A stretch of 64,000 nucleotides of DNA from Novosphingobium nitrogenifigens DSM 19370 (GCF_000192575.1 NZ_GL876934.1:62001-126000); one strand, 5' to 3'; counted from the stretch's first letter, positions 17,153 through 27,260 are shown. Made by a program: numbers and translations. Notes: generated by a model not told the origin, from the letters alone.

Positions 17153-18616
17153 ATGCCAGTGGCCCACTCTTCCGAACCCAAACGCACCGCTTTACCCAAA
17201 GGCGAGGACGCCCCAAGGGACAATGCCGCCCGCCCGCTCTACCTCGGCCCCCGGATCAAGCGCCTGCGCCGGGAACTCGGCCTCACACAGCAAGCCATGG
17301 CCGAGGACCTCGGCATCTCGCCCAGCTACGTCGCACTGATCGAGCGCAACCAGCGCCCGCTGACCGCCGACCTGCTGCTCCGCCTTGCCCGCAGCTACAA
17401 ACTCGACATGAGCGAACTCGCCGCCGATGAGCGCGACGATTACGCCCGCCGCCTTTCGGGCATGCTCAAGGACCCGATCTTTGCCGAGATCGACCTGACC
17501 TCTCTCGAGATCAGCGACATCGCGACCAGTTTCCCCGGTGTTGCCGAGGCCATGCTGCGCCTCCACGGCGCCTATATCCGCGAACAGCAGGCTCTGGCCG
17601 GTCTCCGCGAGGGAACCGGCGGCGACAGCATTGCCGATCCGGTCGGCGACGCCCGGCGCTTCATGTCAACCCGCCGCAACCATTTCCCGACGCTCGACGC
17701 CCGCGCCGAAAGCCTCGCCGACGAAATCGCGCGCACGGGCGGACAACAGGAATGGCTGCGCAAACAGGGCGTCCGCCTGCGCTTCATGCCCGCCGACGTC
17801 ATGATGGGCGCCCTGCGCCGCTATGACCGCCACAACGAACAATTGCTGATCGACGACGCGCTCAAGGCCGAACAGCGGCAGTGGCAAATCGCGGTCCACA
17901 TCGCCTATACCGCCTTGCGCACCGAAATCTCGGCGCTGGTCCGGGGCGAAAGTTTTGCAACGCCGACCGCCGCCCAACTCGTGCGCCGCGCTCTTGCCGC
18001 CTATACGGCCGGGGCCCTGCTCATGCCCTACGACAAGTTCGCGCGCGCAGCACAAGCGCGCGGACACGACATCGACGTGCTCGCCGGGATGTTCGGCGCA
18101 AGCTTCGAACAAGTCGCCCATCGCCTGACCACGCTCGGGCGACCGGGCCATGAAGGCGTGCCGTTCTTCTTCATCCGCGTCGATGCAGCAGGCAATGTGT
18201 CGAAGCGGTTCGACGGCACCGGCTTTCCCTTTGCCGCGCATGGTGGCGGTTGCCCGTTATGGACCCTGCACCAGGTCTTTCGCTGGCCGGGACAAATCCT
18301 GCCGCAATGGCTGGAAATGCCAGACGGGCAACGCTTCTTCTCGATCGCGCGCACGGTGACGAGCGGCGGCGGCGGCCACGACCGCCCGGTCACGATCCGC
18401 GCCGTCGCTCTCGTCTGCGCCGCCGAACATGCCGACAAGCTGGTCTATGCCCGGCCCGAGGGCATGCCCGCCCCGCCCGCGACACCGATCGGCATGACCT
18501 GTCGCCTGTGCAATCGCGCCGAATGCACCGCGCGCAGCGAACCACCGCTTGGCCGCGACATCCTGCCCGAGGATTACCGGCGCGTGGCCGCCCCCTTTGC
18601 CTTTGCCGAAAGTTGA
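17153..18616 (+). CDS. XRE-family regulator with IrrE-like and C-terminal short-chain-acyl sensing domains (RamB/ScfR type)
   Basis: The 487-residue protein has an N-terminal helix-turn-helix (GPRIKRLRRELGLTQQAMAE, then LGISPSYVALIERNQRP, about residues 30-80), a middle IrrE/ImmA-like region, and a C-terminal DUF2083-type domain ending in a Cys-rich stretch (MTCRLCNRAECTAR). This architecture is that of RamB and ScfR, regulators of acetate and glyoxylate metabolism that sense short-chain acyl-CoA. The IrrE region lacks an obvious HExxH zinc motif. It is divergent from aceA, as expected. ATG at 17153 has only a weak ribosome site; an in-frame ATG at 17054 lies deep in the promoter. Confidence 0.9.
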   Translation: MPVAHSSEPKRTALPKGEDAPRDNAARPLYLGPRIKRLRRELGLTQQAMAEDLGISPSYVALIERNQRPLTADLLLRLARSYKLDMSELAADERDDYARRLSGMLKDPIFAEIDLTSLEISDIATSFPGVAEAMLRLHGAYIREQQALAGLREGTGGDSIADPVGDARRFMSTRRNHFPTLDARAESLADEIARTGGQQEWLRKQGVRLRFMPADVMMGALRRYDRHNEQLLIDDALKAEQRQWQIAVHIAYTALRTEISALVRGESFATPTAAQLVRRALAAYTAGALLMPYDKFARAAQARGHDIDVLAGMFGASFEQVAHRLTTLGRPGHEGVPFFFIRVDAAGNVSKRFDGTGFPFAAHGGGCPLWTLHQVFRWPGQILPQWLEMPDGQRFFSIARTVTSGGGGHDRPVTIRAVALVCAAEHADKLVYARPEGMPAPPATPIGMTCRLCNRAECTARSEPPLGRDILPEDYRRVAAPFAFAES

Positions 18617-18700
18617 GCAAAAGCGCCGCGCGGTTGCGGCGAAGGACATCGACCGCTATCGCGCCCGCTCCATCCGACTCGAACCGCGAAGGCACTGCCC

Positions 18701-19210
18701 GTGGCCACCATCATTCCCCTTGCCGATGTAGATCCCGCTCTGGTCGAAACCCTGCTCGACACCGCATTCGAGCCGGCGCGACACCAGCGTACGGCCTACA
18801 AGGTGCGCGAAGGCATGGACTGGCTGCCCACCCTGTCCTTTGCCGCACTCGATGACGACGACATGCTGGTCGGCACGATCCAGTGCTGGCCGGTCGCCCT
18901 GACCGATCCGCAGGGCCGCGCCCACCCGATGATCATGGTCGGCCCCGTCGCCGTCATGCCCGGGCTTCAGGGGCTGGGCTACGGCAAGGCCCTGGTCACC
19001 GCCAGCCTGTCGGCGATCGACCCGCGTGCGCCGCTGCCGCAGGTCCTGATCGGCGATCCGGAATACTACGAACGCTTCTTCGGCTTTTCCAACGCCCAGA
19101 CCGGCGGATGGAGCCTGCCCGGGCCGTTCGAACAGCGCCGCCTGCTGTGCCGCGCGGCCAACCCCGCCGTCCTTCCCCGCGAAGGCATGCTGGGGCCTTG
19201 GCGCGGCTGA
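18701..19210 (+). CDS. GNAT family N-acetyltransferase
   Basis: The 169-residue protein starts with GTG at 18701. It has the acetyl-CoA binding motif A region VGPVAVMPGLQGLGYGKAL (R/Q-x2-G-x-G/A type, about residues 80-98) and a YYERFFGF C-terminal stretch common in YhbS-like acetyltransferases. It leads a run of same-strand genes (DUF1285, Nudix, CCA enzyme). Substrate unknown. Confidence 0.88.
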   Translation: MATIIPLADVDPALVETLLDTAFEPARHQRTAYKVREGMDWLPTLSFAALDDDDMLVGTIQCWPVALTDPQGRAHPMIMVGPVAVMPGLQGLGYGKALVTASLSAIDPRAPLPQVLIGDPEYYERFFGFSNAQTGGWSLPGPFEQRRLLCRAANPAVLPREGMLGPWRG

Positions 19211-19233
19211 CGCGATCTGGCAGGGCATAAGCC

Positions 19234-19821
19234 GTGCCCTATACGCCGCCGCCCGAACTTGCCGCCCTGACCCTTGCCGAACTGGCCGAGGCGGTGGCCG
19301 CGCGCCGCCTGCCTCCGGTCGAGCAATGGACGCCCGATCGCGAAGGCGACAGCCTGATGCGTATCGCCGCTGACGGGACATGGTATCACGACGGCGGTCC
19401 GATCACGCGTCCGGCAATGGTGCGGGCCTTTTCCGGCCTGCTCCTGCGGGAAGCCGACGGCCGCCACTACCTCGTCACCCCGCACGAGAAACTCGCGATC
19501 GCGGTCGAGGACGCAGCCTTTATCGCGACCGACATGGACGTGCGCCACGATGAAGCGGGCCGCCCGGTGCTGGCGTTTCGCCTCAACACCGACGATGTCG
19601 TGCTGGCGGGGCCGGACCACCCCCTGCGCGTAGCCGGAACGGCGGATACGCCCGCGTTCTATCTCGGCGTGCGCCACAGCACCGAGGCGCGCCTCAACCG
19701 CAGCACGTATGGCCAGTTGATCGACCACGCCCTTGCCGTGTCCGGACCAGAAACGCTGGCGCCAGAAACGCTGGCAGTCGAATCCGGGGGCATGCGTTTC
19801 CCCCTTCTGCCCGGCACATGA
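19234..19821 (+). CDS. DUF1285 domain protein
   Basis: The 195-residue protein starts with GTG and contains the DUF1285 hallmarks MRIAADGTWYHDGGPI, followed by RPAMVRAFSGLLLRE and YLVTPHEKLAI. It has no signal peptide. Its last four bases overlap the start of the Nudix gene (ATGA), indicating tight coupling. The function of the family is not established. Confidence 0.9.
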   Translation: MPYTPPPELAALTLAELAEAVAARRLPPVEQWTPDREGDSLMRIAADGTWYHDGGPITRPAMVRAFSGLLLREADGRHYLVTPHEKLAIAVEDAAFIATDMDVRHDEAGRPVLAFRLNTDDVVLAGPDHPLRVAGTADTPAFYLGVRHSTEARLNRSTYGQLIDHALAVSGPETLAPETLAVESGGMRFPLLPGT

Positions 19822-20435
19822 CCGACGCGCTCTATGACCGGCTTGCCCGGCTTCATGCCCAAGGCCATGGGCGCGAGGAAAGCCCGCCCTGGCGCGACTG
19901 GCGGCCGCCGCCGGGCGTACGCCTGCGTCCGGCGGCCGTCCTCATTGCAGTAACCGACCGCCCCGGCCATCCCGACGGGCCGGGCGTTCTCCTGATCCAG
20001 CGCCCATCGACCATGCGCGCGCATCCCGGACAGGCGGCTTTTCCCGGCGGCAAGCTCGACCCGGGCGAAAGCGTCGTCGAAGCGGCCCTGCGCGAGGCGG
20101 AAGAGGAACTGGGCATCGACCCGGCGCTGGTTCGCGTGGTCGGCGAGACCGATCGTTTCCGCACCGGCACCGGCTATGACGTCGCGCCGGTTCTGGCTGT
20201 CGTTCCCGGCGACATCGCGATCCAGCCGAACCCGCAGGAAGTCTCCCAGTGGTTCGAGCCGCCGTTCGGTTATATCCTCGATCCCGCCAACCAGCATCGG
20301 CGCTCTGCCGAATTCAACGGACGGCGCGGCGAATATATCGAGATCCTCTGGAACGAACACCGCATCTGGGGCGTGACCGGCGGGATCATCGCCAACCTGT
20401 CCCATCGCATTTCCTGGAACGGACCGAAGTCTTGA
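19818..20435 (+). CDS. CoA pyrophosphatase-type Nudix hydrolase
   Basis: The 205-residue protein has a full Nudix box, G-x5-E-x7-REAEEELG, preceded by the NuBI/UPF0035 motif LLIQRPSTMRAHPGQAAFPG that marks CoA/acyl-CoA pyrophosphatases such as NudL. It would cleave CoA to 4'-phosphopantetheine and 3',5'-ADP. It overlaps the DUF1285 gene by four bases and is immediately followed by the tRNA nucleotidyltransferase. Confidence 0.92.
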   Translation: MTDALYDRLARLHAQGHGREESPPWRDWRPPPGVRLRPAAVLIAVTDRPGHPDGPGVLLIQRPSTMRAHPGQAAFPGGKLDPGESVVEAALREAEEELGIDPALVRVVGETDRFRTGTGYDVAPVLAVVPGDIAIQPNPQEVSQWFEPPFGYILDPANQHRRSAEFNGRRGEYIEILWNEHRIWGVTGGIIANLSHRISWNGPKS

Positions 20436-21619
20436 CGTCATCCCTGCCCGCCGCGCCGTGGACCCGGCGCGAAGACCTTGCCGAAGTTGTCCTCGCACTC
20501 GATCCCGATGGCGAAGGCCTCTGCCGCTGGGTCGGCGGGGCCGTGCGCGACACGCTGGTCGGGATCGCGGTCAAGGATATCGACATGGCGACGCGGCTCC
20601 TGCCCGAGGAGACTCTCGCCCGTCTGAAAGCCGCCGGGATCAAGGCCATCCCGACCGGCCTTGCCCACGGTACGGTGACTGCCCTCACGGCCGGTGGCCC
20701 GGTCGAAATCACCACCTTGCGCCGCGACGTCGAAACCGACGGGCGCCATGCGACGGTCGCCTTTTCGACCGACTGGCGCGAGGATGCCGCCCGCCGCGAT
20801 TTCACCATCAACGCGCTCTATGCCGACCCGCGCACGCTGGAAATCAGCGACTATTTCGGCGGTCAGGCCGATCTCGCCGCACACCGCGTTCGCTTCATCG
20901 GTGACGCGGAAACCCGCATTCGCGAGGATTACTTGCGGATCCTGCGCTATTTCCGCTTCCACGCCCGGTTCGGCTCATTGCCCGCCGACGCGGAAGCCGA
21001 AGAGGCCTGTGCCCGCCTTGCGCCCGGCCTCAAAGGCCTGTCGCGCGAGCGGGTCGGCTGGGAACTCCTGCGCCTGCTCGGCCATCCCGACCCGGCACCC
21101 ACGCTGCGTCGCATGGCCGAACTCGGCGTTCTGGCGCAGATCCTGCCCGAGGCCGATCCCGAAGCCCTGCCCCCGCTGGTCGCCGCCGAGGCATGCGAAA
21201 ACGTCGCTCCCGATTCCCTGCGGCGCCTTGCCGCCATCCTGCCGCCCGATCCCCCGCTTGCCGAACAGGTCGCCGCGCGCCTGCGGCTTTCCACGGCGCA
21301 GAAAAAGCGGTTGGCGACTGCCGCTGCACGAACGAGTGAAACCGGAGAGCCCCGAGCGCTTGCCTATCGGCTGGGCATGACCGAGGCGAGCGACCGCCTG
21401 TTGCTCGCCGGGCAAAGCCTTGCTCCGCTTGCCGGATGGAGCCCGCCGACTTTCCCGCTCAAAGGCGGAGCCATCGTTGCGCGGGGCATCGGTGCGGGCC
21501 CCATGGTTGCCCGCCTGCTTCGCACGGTCGAAAACCGCTGGATCGACGAAGGATTTCCTGACGAGGAAAGAATCGAGGCAATGCTGCAGGAAGAGATCGC
21601 ACGCCTGCCTTCGACCTGA
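20432..21619 (+). CDS. CCA tRNA nucleotidyltransferase / poly(A) polymerase family protein
   Basis: The 395-residue protein begins at a TTG (20432) overlapping the Nudix stop. The head domain has the class II nucleotidyltransferase signature RWVGGAVRDTLVG followed by DIDMAT, then RRDFTINALYADP and the RILRYFRFHARFG stretch. The C-terminal helical part is as expected. It adds or repairs the 3' CCA end of tRNA. The start could instead be upstream, but no better codon is visible without invading the Nudix gene. Confidence 0.9.
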   Translation: MTSSLPAAPWTRREDLAEVVLALDPDGEGLCRWVGGAVRDTLVGIAVKDIDMATRLLPEETLARLKAAGIKAIPTGLAHGTVTALTAGGPVEITTLRRDVETDGRHATVAFSTDWREDAARRDFTINALYADPRTLEISDYFGGQADLAAHRVRFIGDAETRIREDYLRILRYFRFHARFGSLPADAEAEEACARLAPGLKGLSRERVGWELLRLLGHPDPAPTLRRMAELGVLAQILPEADPEALPPLVAAEACENVAPDSLRRLAAILPPDPPLAEQVAARLRLSTAQKKRLATAAARTSETGEPRALAYRLGMTEASDRLLLAGQSLAPLAGWSPPTFPLKGGAIVARGIGAGPMVARLLRTVENRWIDEGFPDEERIEAMLQEEIARLPST

Positions 21620-21718
21620 ACCCGATGCTGCAAAACCTAACCAAACGTTACGCGCAGCATTACGCTTTCATCATGTACCGCGAATAGCGATCCTTAAATT
21701 CCACCGATGGTAGTCCCG

Positions 21719-21744
21719 CTGTTGATACACTGAAAAACAACAGC
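21719..21744. other. Short hairpin upstream of the chemoreceptor
   Basis: GCTGTTG (21719-21725) and CAACAGC (21738-21744) form a seven-base stem that ends next to the AGG ribosome site of the chemoreceptor at 21753. It could affect translation. Confidence 0.25.
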
Positions 21745-21752
21745 AGGCTGCC

Positions 21753-23516
21753 ATGGCTTTTCTCGGGTCGCTCAAGATCGCAACCATCTCTCTTGCCGGT
21801 ACTCTCGTCATTGCGGCGACCGGACTTGCGGGAACATTCATTCCCTCCATGGCCGCGCTGGAAGCCAGCAATAGCCTCGACATGCTCAAGGGCAATGCCA
21901 TGCCCAGCGTACGGTCGTTTTCCGTTCTGGCCATCGCCATCGGCAACGCCCGCGTCTCGACCTACAAGGTGACTCAACCCCTCTCCCCACAGGAAGCCGC
22001 TGCGGCCCAGCAGGACTACGTCGATCGCGTCGCCACCGTCGACAAGCTGATTGCCGACTACGCTCCGCTTGTTTCAGACGATCACGAGGCGCAGCAATAT
22101 TCCACGCTCAAGGCCACGTGGGGGCAATGGAAAGAGAAAGTCGGCGAAGCCGTGCGCATTGCCGCAACCGACAAGTTTGCCGGTGCCGAATACCTGTCGC
22201 ACGATGCCAAGCCGCTCGGCCTTGAGATGCAAAAGCGTGTTCAGGAAGAGCTCGACTACAACGTCCTCCTCGCCAACAACAAGATCGATGAGGGGGCGCA
22301 CGCCGTTTCCGAGGCCGTCCGCCTGGCCATCATCACCGGCGGGCTCTCGATCCTGCTTGCGCTCGCGATCGTCGCGCTGATGCGCAACCGCGTCACAGGG
22401 CCGCTCAACGGGATCGCCCGTGCCATGGGTGACATGGCCGCCGGAAATCTCGACCGCGAGGTTCCTCATACCGACCTCACCGACGAAGTCGGCGCAATCA
22501 GCAACGCATTGGTGGAAATCAAGCGCAGCGTGGCCGAACGCGCCGCCGCCTCTGCCGAAACCGAAATGGCCGCCCAGCGCCGGATCGTCTCCGCCCTGGG
22601 CAACGGCCTCTCCGCACTCAAGGCCGGCCGCCTCACCCATGTCATCCACGAGGATTTCCCCGGCGAATATCGCGTCCTGCGCGAAGACTTCAACGCCGCG
22701 CTCCTCGCCCTGCGCGACATCATCGGCGACGTGAACCAGGCCTCCGACAGCGTCCGCACCGGCGCCCACGAGATCTCGTCCGCCGCCAACGACCTTGCCC
22801 GCCGCACCGAGGCACAGGCTGCCTCGCTCGAAGAAACCGCAGGGGCCGTCCGCAGCCTGACCGAAGCTGTCGCCGAGACCGCTCAGTCGGCAGGCGAAGC
22901 CGAAGGCATCGCCCACAACGCTTCGACCAGTGCGGAAAACGGGGCCGAAGTCATGACCAAGGCCGTTCACGCCATCAACCAGATCGCCGAATCGACCAAG
23001 AAGACAAGCGAGATCGTCGCCCTGATCGAAGGCATTGCATTCCAGACCAACCTGCTCGCTCTCAACGCCGGGGTCGAAGCCGCCCGCGCAGGCGAAGCCG
23101 GCAAAGGCTTTGCAGTCGTCGCCAACGAGGTTCGTGCACTGGCTCAACGCAGCGCCGAAGCGGTGAAGGACATCAACGCCATCATCGGCACCAGCAATCG
23201 CGACGTGGCAGATGGGGTCTCCATGATTGCCGAGACCCAGACCGCACTCGACCGCATCCGCGAATGCAACACCGAACTGACCGCGCTGATCAACACGATC
23301 GCCCGCGCCTCTCATGAACAGTCGAGCGCCATCTCGCAGGTCAATGGCCGCATCAGCGACATGGATCGCATGACCCAGCAGAACGCCGCGCTGGTCGAAG
23401 AATCGACTGCGGCCGCCCACAGCCTTGCCAATCAGGCCAATGGCCTCGGCTCGCTCGTGTCGCGCTTTGACATCGGCAGCGGCGGCGGCACTCGCCACCT
23501 CTCCCGCGCGGCCTGA
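21753..23516 (+). CDS. Methyl-accepting chemotaxis protein
   Basis: The 587-residue protein has an N-terminal membrane helix (about 8-32), a roughly 160-residue four-helix-bundle sensory domain with the charge pattern of 4HB_MCP, a second membrane helix (about 192-212), a HAMP domain, and a cytoplasmic signalling domain with the conserved hairpin [20 protein letters not shown] and [19 protein letters not shown]. No CheA-binding pentapeptide is seen at the end. No other che genes lie in the window, so it must work with a distant chemotaxis operon. Confidence 0.95.
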   Translation: MAFLGSLKIATISLAGTLVIAATGLAGTFIPSMAALEASNSLDMLKGNAMPSVRSFSVLAIAIGNARVSTYKVTQPLSPQEAAAAQQDYVDRVATVDKLIADYAPLVSDDHEAQQYSTLKATWGQWKEKVGEAVRIAATDKFAGAEYLSHDAKPLGLEMQKRVQEELDYNVLLANNKIDEGAHAVSEAVRLAIITGGLSILLALAIVALMRNRVTGPLNGIARAMGDMAAGNLDREVPHTDLTDEVGAISNALVEIKRSVAERAAASAETEMAAQRRIVSALGNGLSALKAGRLTHVIHEDFPGEYRVLREDFNAALLALRDIIGDVNQASDSVRTGAHEISSAANDLARRTEAQAASLEETAGAVRSLTEAVAETAQSAGEAEGIAHNASTSAENGAEVMTKAVHAINQIAESTKKTSEIVALIEGIAFQTNLLALNAGVEAARAGEAGKGFAVVANEVRALAQRSAEAVKDINAIIGTSNRDVADGVSMIAETQTALDRIRECNTELTALINTIARASHEQSSAISQVNGRISDMDRMTQQNAALVEESTAAAHSLANQANGLGSLVSRFDIGSGGGTRHLSRAA

Positions 23517-23528
23517 TCCCGCCTGAGG

Positions 23529-24395
23529 TCAGGAGCCTCCGGCTTGCCCATGGGCAATGCGCGGAACCACGGTCATGATCGTATCGACGGGGACGGCAAA
23601 ACCGATCCCCGCCGATGCCCCCGAAGGACTGTAGATCGCGGTATCCATCCCGATCAGACGCCCGCTTGAATCAAGAAGCGGGCCGCCCGAATTGCCCGGA
23701 TTGATCGCGGCGTCGGTCTGGATCAGGTGGTCCACCCCCTGCCCACCATTGCCACCCGGCAGGGACCGGTCGAGCGCCGACACGATCCCGGTCGTCAGCG
23801 TCCAGTCGAGCCCGAACGGATTGCCGATCGCAAAGACCTTTTGCCCGACTTTCAGGTCCCGACTGGTCCCGATCGGAATCGGCGGCGGCCTGCGGAACGA
23901 GACCCCGATTTTCAGCAAGGCGATATCGTTGTCGGGGCTGGCCCCCACCAGCGACGCCTGAAACCGACGCCCGTCGGCGAGACGGATCGTCGCGGCCGAT
24001 GCCCCCTGAATGACGTGAAAGTTGGTGAGGACATGTCCGGCATCGTCCCAGATGATGCCCGATCCGGTCCCGCGCGGAACCGAGAAGACATTGCGCGACC
24101 ACACGTCCTCGACCAGTTGCGAGGTGGAGATCGAAACGACCGATCCCCGCGCATTCTCGAACAGGGCAATCGTCGCCTTTTCATCCGAGGCCAGATCCCC
24201 ACGCGGCGTCACTGTCCGCCCAGCCCCGTTGTCAGGCGAAATCAGCGCATCGATCCGGGGCAGCATGTGCCACAGGATCATCAGCGACGCGATGCACAGG
24301 GTCATCACGACCCAGCGCCCATTCCCGGACGGGGGCATTTTGGGGGAGCGAGGCGGCTGCGGCCCTTGGGGCCATGGAGATTGCGGCGGGTTCAT
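23529..24395 (-). CDS. Membrane-anchored HtrA-type trypsin-like protease without PDZ domain
   Basis: The 288-residue protein has a proline-rich cytoplasmic N-terminus, one membrane helix (about 29-45) and a periplasmic chymotrypsin-fold domain. The triad is complete: H127 (LTNFHVIQG), D157 (DNDIALLKI) and S236 (INPGNSGGPL). The frame ends about 20 residues after IGFAVPVDTI, where DegS and DegP continue into PDZ domains, and the convergent chemoreceptor stops 12 bases away, so there is no room for one. It may be a degenerate DegS/DegP-type quality-control or signalling protease. Confidence 0.9.
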   Translation of the reverse strand: MNPPQSPWPQGPQPPRSPKMPPSGNGRWVVMTLCIASLMILWHMLPRIDALISPDNGAGRTVTPRGDLASDEKATIALFENARGSVVSISTSQLVEDVWSRNVFSVPRGTGSGIIWDDAGHVLTNFHVIQGASAATIRLADGRRFQASLVGASPDNDIALLKIGVSFRRPPPIPIGTSRDLKVGQKVFAIGNPFGLDWTLTTGIVSALDRSLPGGNGGQGVDHLIQTDAAINPGNSGGPLLDSSGRLIGMDTAIYSPSGASAGIGFAVPVDTIMTVVPRIAHGQAGGS

Positions 24396-24476
24396 CGCGC
24401 CCGGAAATGACCCGCACTCGGGTTTCCGGTCAAGAGGCAGGCCTGATCAAGAACGTAGGCAGGGCCCGCCGAAGGC

Positions 24477-25025
24477 TCAGAAAGTTCCCTCAGGTCCTTT
24501 CCAGGTCCGGCGTTCCTCGGCCGCGCGCAGCACTTCATAGGCGACTTGCAGCTTCTGGAATTCCTTCGCCGCCGCCTCGTCGCCGGGACGGACATCGGGA
24601 TGGACGAGCTTGGCCTTGGACCGCCACGCCTTGCGCACGGCATCGAAATCCGCATCGGGATCGAGTTCGAGCACTTCGAGTGCGCGCAGTTCATCGCGGC
24701 TCCTGCTGCCGTCTCCCGGCCCCGCCCAGGCATTCCACGACGACTGGCGATAGCTTGCGCCTTCGGCACGTTCGGCCTGTTCGCGGGCGCTCGCCTCTTC
24801 CTTGTCCAGCCCTTCGAAATAGTTCCAGTTGGAATTGTATTCGGCAGCGTGGCGTTCGCAGAAATACCAGCGTTCGGGCGAGTTGGGCGACTTGGGCGCC
24901 GGGCAATTGCCCGGCTGGTCACATCCGGCACGGTCGCACATGCGCACGGGCTTTGCCTCGCGGCCGCTGCCATAGCCGCGCCAGCGAGGGAATCCCCAGT
25001 CGTTCGTTCGTCCTTGTCGGCTCAT
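24477..25025 (-). CDS. J-domain (DnaJ-like) protein
   Basis: The 182-residue protein carries its J domain at the C-terminus, with the essential HPD motif at 142-144 (KLVHPDVRPGD) and the ALEVLELDPDADFDAVRKAW helix before it. The N-terminal half has Cys30, Cys35, Cys41 and Cys56 plus a CERH motif, which may bind zinc. It is a likely cochaperone of DnaK; the client is unknown. Confidence 0.88.
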   Translation of the reverse strand: MSRQGRTNDWGFPRWRGYGSGREAKPVRMCDRAGCDQPGNCPAPKSPNSPERWYFCERHAAEYNSNWNYFEGLDKEEASAREQAERAEGASYRQSSWNAWAGPGDGSRSRDELRALEVLELDPDADFDAVRKAWRSKAKLVHPDVRPGDEAAAKEFQKLQVAYEVLRAAEERRTWKGPEGTF

Positions 25026-25110
25026 GACCGTTTCTGAAAGCCAATGCAGCCGGGAAGGTCAAGCGATTGGTGGCCGATCACCTTCCCCCGCAGGTGTGTT
25101 TCCGCATAGC

Positions 25111-25146
25111 AAAAGGCCCGGGGAACCCATGTCCCCCGGGCCTTTG
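25111..25146 (-). terminator. Terminator downstream of pal
   Basis: AAAGGCCCGGGG and CCCCCGGGCCTTT form a strong stem around a short loop just after the pal stop. The A-run and T-run flanks make it usable in either direction. It likely ends the tol-pal transcript. Confidence 0.75.
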
Positions 25147-25187
25147 TGCCGGGTATCGGAGCGCCGATTACCTGAACCGTTTCCGGA

Positions 25188-25706
25188 TCATTCGACCGTG
25201 ATGGTCACCGCACGGCGGTTCTTGGCCCAGCTTGCTTCATCCGAACCCAGCGCGATCGGACGTTCCTTGCCGTAGCTCACCGTATTGATGCGGCTGGCAT
25301 CGACGCCAAGGCCGACCAGATAGGTCTTGGCCGCATTGGCGCGGCGTTCGCCCAAGGCAAGGTTGTATTCGCGGGTGCCGCGTTCGTCGCAGTGCCCTTC
25401 GATGGTGATCTTCTTGCCCGGATACTTGGCCAGCCACTGCGCCTGGCTCTGCAGGATGCCCTGGCTTTCGGTATCGACATTGTACTTGTCGAGCTCGAAG
25501 TGGATGGTGTCGGAAATCACCGAGGCAAGGAAGTCGGCCTGGCTGCCCGGAACCGGTCCGGCGGGCGCCGGAGTGGGCGGCGGCGGCGGCGTGCGGGTGG
25601 TGGTAGCAGCCTCGGGCTGGGGCGGCAGTTCCTTGGGCTTACCGGCGCAACCGGCGAGAGCAAGGCTGGCGAGAACAACCGAAGCGGTCAAAATCTTGGG
25701 CGTCAT
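25188..25706 (-). CDS. pal: Peptidoglycan-associated lipoprotein Pal
   Basis: The 172-residue lipoprotein has a signal peptide ending in the lipobox LALAGC, a Pro/Thr-rich linker, and an OmpA-like peptidoglycan-binding domain (VISDTIHFELDKYNV at its start; GHCDERGTREYNLALGERRA, with the conserved Asp and Arg). GGAG before the ATG at 25706 supports this start. It is anchored in the outer membrane, binds peptidoglycan and interacts with TolB and TolA. It is the last gene of the tolQRAB-pal cluster. Confidence 0.97.
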   Translation of the reverse strand: MTPKILTASVVLASLALAGCAGKPKELPPQPEAATTTRTPPPPPTPAPAGPVPGSQADFLASVISDTIHFELDKYNVDTESQGILQSQAQWLAKYPGKKITIEGHCDERGTREYNLALGERRANAAKTYLVGLGVDASRINTVSYGKERPIALGSDEASWAKNRRAVTITVE

Positions 25707-25823
25707 CAGGAGGATCTCCTTGGGGGAGCGACGGAGGGAAGTTGCATCGGTACAAACGGAATCGCAACCGGATTCCCGTTGCATGTGCGAAACACTACGA
25801 AGATTTAAGATAACCGCCGAAGA

Positions 25824-27260
25824 TCACGGCAGAACCGGGCCCCATGCAGGGTCGGAGGCATCTACCGGCGTTTTGAGGCGCCGTTCGTTGCGTCCGGTCA
25901 AGTCCACCTGCCAAATGCTGGTATGCCCGGTGTTTTTCTCGGTCCGGAAGAACTGGATGATGCGTCCGTTGGGAGCCCAGGTCGGCGCTTCGTCCTGCCA
26001 GCTGTCGGTCAGATAGCGCAGGTTGTTGCCGTCCGGGTCCATCACCGCAACGCGAAGATTGCCAGCGATGTGAGTAAACGCGATCTGGTCCCCGCGCGGG
26101 CTCCATTCAGGCGTTGCCGCCCGTCCGCCAAAAAAGCTGATGCGGTGCTGCCCCGAACCGTCGGAGTTCATCACATAGACCTGCTGGCTGCCCGAACGGT
26201 CACTTTCGAACACGATCTTGCGACCGTCGGGCGAGAAGCTGCCGCCGATATTGATACCCGGCGTATTGGTCAGGCGTTCCGACGGACCGCCCGAGGCAGG
26301 CACGCGATAGATGTCGGTGTTCCCGGCAATGGCCATCGAATAGAGAATGGATTTCCCGTCCGGCGACCAGCGCGGCGCGAACGTCGGCCCCTTGCCCTCG
26401 GTCACCAGACGCTGGCTGCCGCTGCCGATGTCATAGACATAGATGCGCGGGCGGCCGTCGAGATAGCTGAGATAGAGGATCTTGCTGTAATCGGGCGAAT
26501 AGCGCGGCGTCAGCGCGGTCGCCTGACCATTGGTGATGAAGCGGTGGTTGGCCCCGTCCGAATCCATGATCGCCAGCTGCTTGCGCCGATGATCCTTGGG
26601 ACCGGTCTCGGCGATATAGGCAATCTTGGAATCGAAGAACGGGCTTTCCCCCGACAGGCGCGAATAGACCATGTCGGCGCACTTGTGCGCGGCACGGCGC
26701 CAGTCTTCGGGCTTTACCACATAGCCTTCGCGCGCCAGTTCCTGTCCCAGCGCGACGTCGTAGAGATAGCATCCGACGGTCAGGCGCCCATCGGCCCCGC
26801 CCTTCACGAACCCTTGCACCAGCATTTCGGCCGAACGCGCGCGCCATCCCGAAAAGGCAGGCGCAGTCACTTCGGCATAAGCGATACCCGGCAGGCTGTC
26901 AGGCCCGGTCGGCTTGAACAACCCGTTGAACTTCAGATCGTTGAACACGACGCGGGCCAGATTGCGCCCGACCGCTTCGGTGTTCCCGCCTTCAGCTCCC
27001 GTCGCCACCGGGCGATCGGTCGGGAAGCTCGGAATGGCAATGCCGAGATCGCGCCAGGCGCTGTCATCAGTGACCGACCCGGTCAACCCGCCCGAGGACG
27101 CTGCATTGGCCGCTTGCGGCGCATTCGACGCGGGCAAGGCCTGCTGCTGCGCATGGGCAGCCCCGGCAAGGCCGAAACCGAGGGCAAGGACGGCCGCCCC
27201 GCATCGCACCAGCGAAGCGAAGGACGGCACCGCACCGGTCAGGGGAATCTTGTCAGTCAT
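25824..27260 (-). CDS. tolB: Tol-Pal system protein TolB
   Basis: The 478-residue periplasmic protein has a signal peptide (LVRCGAAVLALGFGLAGAAHA), an N-terminal TolB domain and a six-bladed beta-propeller with WD-like repeats ending in PDGKSI, PDGRKI or PRGDQI. It couples Pal to TolA. I chose the ATG at 27260; a TTG at 27299 would precede the signal peptide with extra residues. It lies 45 bases after tolA. Confidence 0.96.
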   Translation of the reverse strand: MTDKIPLTGAVPSFASLVRCGAAVLALGFGLAGAAHAQQQALPASNAPQAANAASSGGLTGSVTDDSAWRDLGIAIPSFPTDRPVATGAEGGNTEAVGRNLARVVFNDLKFNGLFKPTGPDSLPGIAYAEVTAPAFSGWRARSAEMLVQGFVKGGADGRLTVGCYLYDVALGQELAREGYVVKPEDWRRAAHKCADMVYSRLSGESPFFDSKIAYIAETGPKDHRRKQLAIMDSDGANHRFITNGQATALTPRYSPDYSKILYLSYLDGRPRIYVYDIGSGSQRLVTEGKGPTFAPRWSPDGKSILYSMAIAGNTDIYRVPASGGPSERLTNTPGINIGGSFSPDGRKIVFESDRSGSQQVYVMNSDGSGQHRISFFGGRAATPEWSPRGDQIAFTHIAGNLRVAVMDPDGNNLRYLTDSWQDEAPTWAPNGRIIQFFRTEKNTGHTSIWQVDLTGRNERRLKTPVDASDPAWGPVLP

